Shown one piece after another: positions 1-6,518 of a stretch of 8,172 bases of DNA. The notes beneath the pieces were generated by a model. The model was not told the DNA's origin, did not search any database, and worked only from the letters and a program-made list of their open reading frames with translations. A program made the position numbers and the translations under genes. The stretch's first letter is position 1. Every line of letters begins with the position of its first letter. The DNA comes from Verrucomicrobiaceae bacterium. GTDB taxonomy: Bacteria; Verrucomicrobiota; Verrucomicrobiia; Verrucomicrobiales; Akkermansiaceae. The stretch covers positions 1-8,172 of the forward strand of contig JAIXVN010000581.1 of the NCBI GenBank assembly GCA_027483005.1. Reading direction: 5' to 3'.

Positions 1-459
1 AAGGCCCCCGCCACCAGCCGCCTCTGGGTCATGCTCGGCTGCGCCTGCCTGATGCCGCTCGCCCCGCTGATCTCCTCCGCCACCAGTCTCGACCTCTCCC
101 TCACCATCACGGCCATCACGGTCGTGGCCTCGCTTGCCTGGCTGATCAACATCAGCTCGCTGATCGTCGATCTCGTTCCAAAGCACTCGCTCGGCACCGT
201 CTTCAGCCTCGTCGCGACCGGCAGCACCGTCGGAGGCATCGTCATGAACATGATCGTCGCCCGCATGGTGTCCGGCCCTTCCAGCAAGCCCACCGGCTTT
301 CTCGACCAGGCGATCCAGTCCGTCTTTGGCGGCCTCATGAAACTGGTCGAGGGCCACGGCTACGGCCAGTGGTTCTGGATCATGGCCTTCCTCCACCCCA
401 TCGCGTGGCTTGTTCTTTACTTTGGCAAAATTCACCGCCAAGGTTCCCGAACTGCCTGA
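1..459 (+). CDS. MFS transporter, C-terminal part (5' end outside window), hexuronate/anion-symporter-like
   Basis: The reading frame is open from the first base to the TGA at 457-459, so only the last 152 residues of a longer protein are visible. Four hydrophobic stretches are seen (around residues 9-30, 34-62, 72-92 and 123-142), matching the last four of the usual twelve helices of a major facilitator transporter. The loop DLVPKHSLGTVFSLVATGST, followed by a Gly-rich helix (VGGIVMNMIV), and a final helix that begins with aromatic residues (QWFWIM) and ends in LVLYF before a short basic tail are typical of the anion:cation symporter branch, which includes hexuronate transporters such as ExuT. 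Role by family: proton-coupled uptake of a sugar acid or related organic anion across the inner membrane. The substrate cannot be told from this part. The next gene starts 19 bp downstream on the same strand, so the two are probably co-transcribed and may serve one catabolic pathway. Confidence 0.8.
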   Translation, partial: KAPATSRLWVMLGCACLMPLAPLISSATSLDLSLTITAITVVASLAWLINISSLIVDLVPKHSLGTVFSLVATGSTVGGIVMNMIVARMVSGPSSKPTGFLDQAIQSVFGGLMKLVEGHGYGQWFWIMAFLHPIAWLVLYFGKIHRQGSRTA

Positions 460-478
460 CCTTGCAATTTCATTCAAC

Positions 479-2815
479 ATGATCACCGAGCCACCCGCAG
501 CTTCCCGGCTTCCGAAAACAGACGAATTGTCCTGCGACCTCGCCGTGATCGGCGGAGGACTCGCCGGGGCCTGCTGCGCGATCACCGCAGCCAGGGCCGG
601 CCTCAAGGTCACCCTCATCCAGGACCGCCCCGTCCTCGGCGGCAATGCCTCCAGCGAAGTCCGCCTCTGGATCCTCGGGGCCACCTCCCACATGGGAAAC
701 AACAACCGCTGGGCCCGCGAGGGTGGCCTGATCGATGAGATCATGGTCGAGAACCTTTACCGGAATCCGGAAGGCAACGCCCTGATCCTCGACACCATCC
801 TCCTGGAAAAGGCGGTCTCCGAACCGAATCTCACCCTCCTTCTCAACACCGCCGTCCACGATCTGGAAAAGAACGCCGACGACTCGATCCGCTCGGTCCG
901 CGCCTTCTGCTCGCAGAACTCCACATCCTACCTCATCAGCGCCCCGCTCTTCGTCGATGCCAGCGGCGATGGCATCGTCGGCTTCCTGGCCGGTGCCGCT
1001 TTCCGCATCGGCGCGGAATCGAAGGCCGAGTTCGGCGAGGCCTATGCGCCGGAGACCGCCCACAATGAACTCCTCGGCCACACGCTTTACTTCTACTCGC
1101 GCGACACCGGACGGCCGGTGAAATTCATGCCGCCGAGCTACGCGCTCCAGGACATCACCGAGATCCCCCGCTGGCGTGACTTCAAGGCCGGCGACTCCGG
1201 CTGCCGCCTGTGGTGGCTCGAATGGGGCGGCCAGCACGACACCATTCACGAGAGCGAAACGATCAAGTGGGAACTCTGGAAGGTGGCCTACGGGGTCTGG
1301 AACCACATCAAGAACTCCAACCTTTTCCCGGAGGCGGAAACCCTGACCCTGGAGTGGGTTGGCACCATCCCCGGCAAGCGCGAAAGCCGTCGCTTCGAGG
1401 GAGATCTCATGCTGACCCAGCAGGACGTCGTCGAGCAGCGCCCCCACCCCGATGCCGTGGCCTTCGGCGGCTGGGCGATCGACCTCCATCCGGTCGAGGG
1501 TGTTTACAGCCCCGAGTCCGGGTGCACCCAGTGGCACAGCAAGGGCGTCTTCCAGATCCCCTATCGCTGCTACTACAGTCGTAATATTTCGAACCTCTTC
1601 ATCGCCGGCCGCCTCATCAGCGCCTCGCACATCGCCTTCGGCTCCACCCGCGTCATGGCCACGTGCAGCATCGGCGGTCAGGCGATCGCCCTCGCCGCCG
1701 CCCTCTGCAAGAAGCACCAGGTCTCTCCCCGCGGACTCTTCGAAAAGGGCCACATCCCGGAGCTCCAGCGCGATCTGCTCCGCGTTGGCCATTACCTTCC
1801 CGAGGTCCCGCTTTCGGACCCGAAGGACCTCGCAACCAAGGCCACGATCACGGCCTCCAGTGAGCTGAAGCTTCATGCCCTCGCCCCCTCTGGTGAGACT
1901 CTGACCCTTCAGGATTCATGGGCCATGATGCTTCCTCTTTCGGCAGGAACCTCGCCCAAGGTGACCTTCACCCTCGACGTCGCCGCCGCCACCACCCTGC
2001 GTGCCGAGTTCCGGATCCGCAGCAAGCTCGGCAACCACACGCCGGATGTCACCCTCAAGACCCTCGATCTGCCTCTGAAGCCCGGACGCCAGCAGTCGAT
2101 CGACCTCGACTTCGGCCTCAGCCTTGACGTTCCACTCTACGCCTTCGTCTGCCTGATGAAGAACGAGGACGTCTCGGTCCATCTCAGCGACCAGCGCCTC
2201 ACCGGTGTCCTCTCCCTCGTCCACGCCGCCAACAAGGCCGTCGCCAAGTCCGCCGTCCAGACGCCGCCCGAAGGCTGTGGCATCGACACCTTCGAGTTCT
2301 GGACTCCAAAACGCCGACCCGACGGGAAAAACTTCGCCCTCACGATCGAACCGCCGCTGGAGGCCTTTGCCGCCGCCAACCTCACCAACGGCTTCGACCG
2401 CCCCACCGGCCATCCAAATGCCTGGGTCGCCGACTTCGATCACGAGCAACCTGTCATCCGTCTCCGCTGGAGCGAACCGCAGACGATCCGCACCATCGAG
2501 CTTGGCTTTGACACCGACTTCGACCACCCGATGGAATCCGTCCTCATGGGCCACCCGGAGCGCGTCATGCCATTCTGCGTTCAGAGCGTCCGCGTCACCG
2601 CCCATGCCGCCGTTCCGGTGACGGCCAAAGGCGGGCCCGATGACCGCGGTGGCAGCCGCCAGGAACCCATCGCCGAAATCACCGGCAACCATCACTCCCT
2701 GCGCGTCATCCGTCTGGAGCAGCCGATCACCACCGATCACCTGGAACTCCATCTCGTCGCCCCCTCCTCCACCGTCCCTGCTGCCTTGCTGGCGGTCAGG
2801 TGTTATGCGGAGTGA
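479..2815 (+). CDS. FAD-dependent oxidoreductase with C-terminal discoidin-like region
   Basis: This is a 778-residue protein. Residues 20-62 form an FAD-binding Rossmann fold: strand DLAVIGGGLAG with the dinucleotide motif GGGLAG at 25-30, then an acidic/basic turn and VLGGNASSEVR at 52-62, the hallmark of the FAD_oxidored family (PF12831). FVDASGDG (158-165) and the late FAD-contact segment NLFIAGRLISASHIAFGSTR (372-391), followed by a Gly-rich turn, complete the flavoprotein core (about 1-440). Residues 450-600 look like a beta-rich linker. Residues 640-778 contain alternating strands (IRLRWSEPQTIRTIELGFD, then LRVIRLEQPITTDHLELHLV) resembling an F5/8 type C (discoidin) fold, which often binds carbohydrate or similar ligands. 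No signal peptide is seen, so it is probably cytoplasmic. The ATG at 479 is chosen because the only longer option is a TTG at 410 inside the transporter gene; the Rossmann strand begins about 20 residues after this ATG. No Shine-Dalgarno sequence is visible. Exact substrate unknown; the transporter upstream suggests sugar or sugar-acid metabolism. Confidence 0.85.
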   Translation: MITEPPAASRLPKTDELSCDLAVIGGGLAGACCAITAARAGLKVTLIQDRPVLGGNASSEVRLWILGATSHMGNNNRWAREGGLIDEIMVENLYRNPEGNALILDTILLEKAVSEPNLTLLLNTAVHDLEKNADDSIRSVRAFCSQNSTSYLISAPLFVDASGDGIVGFLAGAAFRIGAESKAEFGEAYAPETAHNELLGHTLYFYSRDTGRPVKFMPPSYALQDITEIPRWRDFKAGDSGCRLWWLEWGGQHDTIHESETIKWELWKVAYGVWNHIKNSNLFPEAETLTLEWVGTIPGKRESRRFEGDLMLTQQDVVEQRPHPDAVAFGGWAIDLHPVEGVYSPESGCTQWHSKGVFQIPYRCYYSRNISNLFIAGRLISASHIAFGSTRVMATCSIGGQAIALAAALCKKHQVSPRGLFEKGHIPELQRDLLRVGHYLPEVPLSDPKDLATKATITASSELKLHALAPSGETLTLQDSWAMMLPLSAGTSPKVTFTLDVAAATTLRAEFRIRSKLGNHTPDVTLKTLDLPLKPGRQQSIDLDFGLSLDVPLYAFVCLMKNEDVSVHLSDQRLTGVLSLVHAANKAVAKSAVQTPPEGCGIDTFEFWTPKRRPDGKNFALTIEPPLEAFAAANLTNGFDRPTGHPNAWVADFDHEQPVIRLRWSEPQTIRTIELGFDTDFDHPMESVLMGHPERVMPFCVQSVRVTAHAAVPVTAKGGPDDRGGSRQEPIAEITGNHHSLRVIRLEQPITTDHLELHLVAPSSTVPAALLAVRCYAE

Positions 2816-2827
2816 GGGCGTTCCGGT

Positions 2828-5203
2828 TTACGCAACCCCCTGATACAGGAACTTCTGAAACCCGGTGAAGGCTTCACCGATGTCTTCTCCCAGGTCGGCC
2901 ACGGCGTCGTTGATCGAGTCGTGATAGCGGAGCTTGAGAAGCGGAGCCAGTTTCGTCTGGTCCAGTTCCTCGACGCCCACGCTGACGTAGTGGGATAAAA
3001 CGAAATCGAGAAACACCTGCTGCTTGGTGTTGAAGTGGCTGCTGATCTCGACCTTGGCCTTGGACGCGCGTTCCTCGCGACTCAGCGGCGGCAGGGCATA
3101 GGCCACGTGGGCGAGGACATCGAAGAGATCGCTGTTTTCGGCATCCATGCATTTCTGCATCTCCGCGAGTTGATCGTGGCCGAAACCCTTCTCCTCCAGA
3201 CCTTCAAGCAGCTTCGCCCGGGTGGACGGCAAGCTCCAGAGTTCGCGAAGTTCGTCCTCGTTGGCGAAGAAATCCGGCAGCTTGCCGAAGAGCATGTCCA
3301 TGAACTGCTGGGACGACATCGGCGTGCCGTCGGGATGCCAGAAGCTGGTCATCATCATGTGCTGGATGCTGCGCTCCTTGCCGTCGGCCAGTTTGACCTT
3401 GGCCTTCTTCCGCTTCTCGCAGGTACACTGGACCTTGCCGCAGAGTTCGCAGGGCTCTTTGGGGCAGTCGCACGGGGTCTTGCCGCAGACTGCGCAGGGT
3501 GGCCGTGGTTTGACCTCGCAGGTGCAGGGGCGGTTGTTGCACTTCGGACAGGCCTCTTCCTCCTGCGGCTCGCCATCCCATTCCGGATCGGCGAAATGGA
3601 GGTGGGCCTTCACGAAATCGTAGATCGTGAAGTAGTCCTTGCCGTCGTAGAGCCGGGTGCCTCGACCGATGATCTGCTTGAACTCGATCATCGAGTTCAC
3701 CGGACGCATCAGCACGATGTTCCGCACGTTGCGGGCATCCACACCGGTCGAGAGTTTCTGCGAAGTGGTTAGAATCGTCGGGATGGTGTTCTCGTTGTTC
3801 TGGAATTCCTTCAGATGCTGCTCGCCGAGCGCCCCGTCGCTGGCGGTGACGCGTTCGCAGTAATGCGGTTCCTTGCTGGTCTTGAGCTGGTTGATGAGAT
3901 CCCGCACCAGCAGCGCGTGATCCTGGGTCGCGCAGAACACGAGGGTCTTCTCGTTCTGGTTGATCTGGCTCATGAAGATCTCCACCCGCTTCTTCTCGCG
4001 CTCGCGGATCTGGATGTTCCGGTTGAAATCCGGCTCCTCGTAAACCTTTCCCTCCTCGATCTCTCCTTCCACCACCGTGTCGTCCGAGGTGTAGGTGTAG
4101 TAGTCGATCGTCGTCTGGATCTGCTTCACCTTGAAGGGTGTCAGGAAGCCGTCGTTGATGCCGTCCTTGAGCGAGTAGATGTACACCGGTTCACCGAAGT
4201 AGGCGTAGGTGTCGACGTTGTCCTTTCGCTTCGGTGTGGCCGTCAGGCCGAGCTGCACGGCGGGTGAGAAATACTCCAGGATCTTCCGCCAATTCCCCTC
4301 ATCGTTCGCGCCGCCACGGTGGCACTCATCAATGACAATGAAGTCGAAGAAGTCCTGCGGATACTCGCCGAAATAAGGCGTCTCCCCCGCGCCCGACATG
4401 AAGGTCTGGAAGATGGTGAAAAAGACGTTGGCGTTCTTCGGCACCCGGCCACGAAGGCGGATCTCCTCCGGCTTCACGCGGGCCAGGGCATCGTCCTTGA
4501 AGGCGGAGAAGGAGGTGAAGTCGTTGTAGGCCTGGGTCGCCAGGGTGTTGCGATCCGCCAGGAACAGGATGCGCGGGCGGCGGGTCGGTTCGCCACCGAG
4601 GTTCCAGCGGGCCTGGAAAAGTTTCCACGCGATCTGGAAGGCGATGGAGGTCTTGCCGGTGCCGGTGGCCAGGGTGAGCAGGATCCGGTTCCTTCCGGAG
4701 CTGATGGCTTCCAGCACACGGTTCACGGCGATTTCCTGGTAGAAACGGATGCTCCAGCTGCCGCTCTTGTCAGGGAATGGGACTTCGGTGAAACGATCCC
4801 GCCACGCGTTCTCCTTGGCGAAGGTCATCGCCCAGAGTTCATCCGGCGTCGGATAGGCGGAAAGCTCGCCCTCCTTGCCGGTTTCCATGTCGATGCCGTA
4901 GATCCCCTGGCCGTTGGTGGCGTAGGTGAAGCGGATGGAAAGTTTGGTGGCGTAGTTCTTCGCCTGAGCGACGCCTTCCGTGAGTTCCAGGTCCCAGGCC
5001 TTTGCCTCCACCACGGCGAGTTTGGTGTTCCGGTATTCCAGAACGTAGTCGGCTGAGAGCGCCTTGGCGCGTTTCCCGTGGCCCTCGATGCGCCCCAGCG
5101 TGATCGGATGCTCGCGGCGGATGCGGCTGCCCTCCACCACGCCCCATCCCGCCGCGTTCAAGGCGGGGTCGATGTACTCGGCGCGGGTTTCGGTTTCGTT
5201 CAT
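2828..5203 (-). CDS. hsdR: Type I restriction enzyme R subunit (endonuclease and DNA-translocating helicase), EcoEI-like
   Basis: This 791-residue motor and nuclease subunit of a Type I restriction complex acts with HsdM and HsdS to translocate and cut unmethylated DNA. The N-terminal nuclease domain shows a PD-(D/E)xK site: D52, then E66-A-K68 (VVEAKAW). The helicase core follows: Walker A LATGTGKTS (178-186), motif II DECH (292-295), motif III TAT (321-323), TLVFCAT (420-426), STGVDA (485-490) and QIIGRGTR (510-517). A cysteine-rich segment (552-595) precedes a C-terminal domain resembling EcoEI_R_C (PF08463), about 600-780. Length is normal for this branch (around 800) and all catalytic motifs are intact, so it should be active. 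The ATG at 5203 overlaps the fic stop codon (ATGA), implying translational coupling; no separate ribosome-binding site is seen. It ends 12 bp from the convergent oxidoreductase gene, with no clear terminator between them. Confidence 0.95.
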   Translation of the reverse strand: MNETETRAEYIDPALNAAGWGVVEGSRIRREHPITLGRIEGHGKRAKALSADYVLEYRNTKLAVVEAKAWDLELTEGVAQAKNYATKLSIRFTYATNGQGIYGIDMETGKEGELSAYPTPDELWAMTFAKENAWRDRFTEVPFPDKSGSWSIRFYQEIAVNRVLEAISSGRNRILLTLATGTGKTSIAFQIAWKLFQARWNLGGEPTRRPRILFLADRNTLATQAYNDFTSFSAFKDDALARVKPEEIRLRGRVPKNANVFFTIFQTFMSGAGETPYFGEYPQDFFDFIVIDECHRGGANDEGNWRKILEYFSPAVQLGLTATPKRKDNVDTYAYFGEPVYIYSLKDGINDGFLTPFKVKQIQTTIDYYTYTSDDTVVEGEIEEGKVYEEPDFNRNIQIREREKKRVEIFMSQINQNEKTLVFCATQDHALLVRDLINQLKTSKEPHYCERVTASDGALGEQHLKEFQNNENTIPTILTTSQKLSTGVDARNVRNIVLMRPVNSMIEFKQIIGRGTRLYDGKDYFTIYDFVKAHLHFADPEWDGEPQEEEACPKCNNRPCTCEVKPRPPCAVCGKTPCDCPKEPCELCGKVQCTCEKRKKAKVKLADGKERSIQHMMMTSFWHPDGTPMSSQQFMDMLFGKLPDFFANEDELRELWSLPSTRAKLLEGLEEKGFGHDQLAEMQKCMDAENSDLFDVLAHVAYALPPLSREERASKAKVEISSHFNTKQQVFLDFVLSHYVSVGVEELDQTKLAPLLKLRYHDSINDAVADLGEDIGEAFTGFQKFLYQGVA
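3419..3550 (-). repeat. Three tandem Cys4 motifs (C-x2-C-x4-C-x-C) inside HsdR
   Basis: HsdR residues 552-595 contain three copies of exactly the same spacing, C-x2-C-x4-C-x-C: C552/555/560/562, C570/573/578/580 and C585/588/593/595. The copies read CPKCNNRPCTC, CAVCGKTPCDC and CELCGKVQCTC, joined by short Pro/Lys/Glu-rich linkers. Twelve cysteines in 44 residues strongly suggest metal (zinc or an iron-sulphur cluster) binding. The block sits at the junction between helicase motif VI and the C-terminal domain, followed by a basic stretch (EKRKKAKVK) that could touch DNA or HsdM. The motif spacing is seen directly; the metal binding is inferred. Confidence 0.8.
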
Positions 5204-6276
5204 GGTTGGTTCAATGTGACCCCGCTCAAAAGGGCATACAGCGGTTCGTTGATGTAGAAGTTCGTCCTTCCGATCTTTTGCTTGCGCACGACACCAGCAC
5301 CCGTGAGCAGCTCCAGGTATTTGCTGGCCGTAGGGCGGGAAACACCGAGTTCACGTTCGATGAATTCGATCTTCGTGTAAGGAAAACGGAAGAGGTTGTT
5401 GAGCAGATCCTGACTGTAGAGTTTCGGCAGGCGCTCCCTCAGATCGCGCTTCGTCGTCTGCATCAGGTCGCGGAAAGCCTTCACCAGTGTGATCGCGCTT
5501 CGGGATGTCATCGCCACCCCGCGCAGCAGGTAAAGGCACCATTCCGCCCAGCGATCTTCGTCACGCACGGTTTGCAGCAGCCGGTAATAGTCCGGCTTGG
5601 TGGTGGTGATGTAGCGGCTCAGGTAAAGCACCGGCAAATCCAGCAGGCCATCGCGTTGCAGCATCAGGAGGTTGAGGATGCGCCCGGTGCGTCCGTTGCC
5701 ATCGTAAAACGGGTGGATGCTCTCAAACTGATGATGCGTGATCGCCATCCGCAGCAGCGGATCAAGACCATCCTCGGCATGAATGAAGTCGATCAGGTTT
5801 GCCATCAGGGCCTCCACCTCGGCAGCGTCCTGCGGTGGCTGGTAGATGACCTGCCCGGTCGCCTCGTTCTTCAGCACCGTGCCCGGAAGCTTCCGCAATC
5901 CAGCCCGGTTCCGCTCCAACTCCGCTTGCACCGCCAGCAGGGTTTCCAGCCGAATCAGGCCGGAACTCCGCACCGCATCGTGGCCCGTGCGCAGGGCGGA
6001 CACGTAGTGCCTCACTTCCTTGGCGGCCGCGCTTGCACCGGACTCCTCCTGATAGGCGTAGAGTTCGTCGTGCGTCGTGATGATGTTCTCGATCTCCGAG
6101 CTGTCCTTCGCCTCCTGGATGGCGAGGGTATCGAGCAAAATGTCCCGGTTCGGCAGCGACTCGCACAAGCCCTTCAGCTCCGCCAAGTGCCGGTGAGCCT
6201 CCGTCAACGCCGACCAAACCTCGCGCGTCTCCAGCGCGGCGACATTGGGTAAAGGCAGTGGCGGAAGGGTGGGCAT
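5200..6276 (-). CDS. Fic family protein (predicted AMP-transferase) with N-terminal inhibitory helix and C-terminal winged helix
   Basis: The protein has 358 residues. It carries a complete Fic active-site motif HPFYDGNGRTGR at 188-199, including catalytic H188, D192, N194 and both arginines R196 and R199, so it should transfer a nucleotide (usually AMP) onto hydroxyl groups of target proteins. Near the N-terminus SSEIEN (59-64) fits the inhibitory motif [S/T]-x3-E-[G/N], with E63 expected to bind R199 and block ATP; this makes it a class II, self-inhibited Fic with a Fic_N-type region. The flap region is around 140-147 (TGQVIYQPP). Residues about 295-345 form a winged helix (TKIEFIERELGVSRPTASKY, then the wing KIGRTNFYI), suggesting DNA binding. 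The start at 6276 follows two operator-like dyads; no Shine-Dalgarno sequence is visible. The stop overlaps hsdR by 4 bp. Its role here could be control of restriction, defence, or self-regulation; the target is unknown. Confidence 0.92.
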   Translation of the reverse strand: MPTLPPLPLPNVAALETREVWSALTEAHRHLAELKGLCESLPNRDILLDTLAIQEAKDSSEIENIITTHDELYAYQEESGASAAAKEVRHYVSALRTGHDAVRSSGLIRLETLLAVQAELERNRAGLRKLPGTVLKNEATGQVIYQPPQDAAEVEALMANLIDFIHAEDGLDPLLRMAITHHQFESIHPFYDGNGRTGRILNLLMLQRDGLLDLPVLYLSRYITTTKPDYYRLLQTVRDEDRWAEWCLYLLRGVAMTSRSAITLVKAFRDLMQTTKRDLRERLPKLYSQDLLNNLFRFPYTKIEFIERELGVSRPTASKYLELLTGAGVVRKQKIGRTNFYINEPLYALLSGVTLNQP

Positions 6277-6278
6277 GG

Positions 6279-6300
6279 AAAGAAAAGCTGGTTTTTCTTA
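6279..6300. promoter_or_regulatory. Operator-like inverted repeat, proximal copy, next to the fic start
   Basis: AAGAAAA (6280-6286) and TTTTCTT (6293-6299) form a 7-bp inverted repeat with a 6-bp spacer, ending only three bases from the fic ATG (6274-6276). The left part AAAGAAAAGC is identical to the left part of a second dyad exactly 42 bp away. On the - strand GATAAG (6302-6297) is a possible -10 element that this dyad would cover, but no good -35 partner is visible, so the promoter is only suggested. Binding by the winged helix of Fic, or by another dimeric regulator, is an inference. Confidence 0.5.
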
Positions 6301-6318
6301 TCACTTTGATGACAACGC

Positions 6319-6343
6319 GCAAAGAAAAGCGATTTTTCTTTGC
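6319..6343. promoter_or_regulatory. Operator-like inverted repeat, distal copy, upstream of fic
   Basis: GCAAAGAAAA (6319-6328) and TTTTCTTTGC (6334-6343) are a perfect 10-bp inverted repeat separated by 5 bp (GCGAT). It shares AAAGAAAAGC and TTTTTCTT with the proximal dyad, and the centres of the two lie about 42 bp apart, close to four helical turns, so dimers bound to both would face the same side of the DNA. There is no following T-run that would make this an obvious terminator for either strand. Confidence 0.6.
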
Positions 6344-6383
6344 ACGTTGAAGGCGAAAGCCAGGTCAAGAATGAGTCAAGTTT

Positions 6384-6494
6384 TGAGTCAGACGATCACA
6401 ATTCCCCGCTGGACGCCTGGTCCAGCAGCGCCTTCTTCAAGGCCTCCAGCGCGGCGAGCTTGCGGGGGTGGAGGCCGGCGCGGCGTTGGGGTTC
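6384..6494 (-). repeat. Direct repeat copy A (old hsdS tail side)
   Basis: This segment matches 7277-7387 in the same orientation without gaps. The core 6417-6494 matches 7310-7387 at 71 of 78 positions, including a run of 35 identical bases. The similarity weakens toward the stop codon but continues about 12 bases beyond it (4 differences, all transitions), giving 92 of 111 over the whole length by hand count. The two copies bracket the kinase-like gene with a period of 893 bp. Confidence 0.85.
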
Positions 6495-6506
6495 GGCTTG
6501 GTTCAT
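6396..6506 (-). pseudogene. Orphan 3' tail of an hsdS gene
   Basis: The - strand frame encodes 36 residues beginning MNQAEPQRRAGLHPRKLA and ending ALLDQASSGEL before TGA at 6398-6396. It aligns with the end of the intact HsdS (QRLASLYTRKLAALEALKKS then LLHQAFSGEL), with seven differences over 30 residues. All seven base differences in the well-matched core fall at first or second codon positions and all change the residue. This is only the distal conserved helix of a specificity subunit, with no recognition domain, so it is most likely a scar of an older hsdS gene. It lies in the same frame as the upstream 245-codon gene: after that gene's TAA the frame reads four codons and then this ATG. 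Whether it is translated at all is unknown. Confidence 0.8.
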
Positions 6507-6518
6507 TCGGATGAAAAC

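Noticed and set aside
470..1876. Long open frame on the - strand opposite the oxidoreductase (468 codons)
   Set aside because: It lies fully opposite a gene with clear FAD motifs; its Gly/Ala/Asp/Glu-rich composition is the usual antisense shadow of GC-rich coding DNA, with no recognisable domain.
2863..2879. Perfect palindrome CGGTGAAG-G-CTTCACCG near the convergent gene ends, considered as a terminator
   Set aside because: It lies inside the hsdR coding region, has a one-base centre and no T-run on either strand. It could still form a weak hairpin in the oxidoreductase transcript 48 bp past its stop, but I cannot support a terminator call.
3035..5056. Several + strand open frames opposite hsdR (for example 3035-3772, 3815-4267, 4319-5056)
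   Set aside because: They are shadows of hsdR, rich in Leu/Val/Gly/Glu from antisense reading, with no family resemblance.
5206..6252. Long open frame on the + strand opposite fic (348 codons)
   Set aside because: It mirrors fic almost end to end, shows no motif, and fic has a complete catalytic site in the other strand.
6361..6395. GAGTCA repeated and, on the - strand, CTTGAC repeated 11 bp apart, considered as tandem -35 elements for fic
   Set aside because: No matching -10 hexamer at 16-18 bp from either; part of the stretch is also explained by the hsdS 3' flank duplication.
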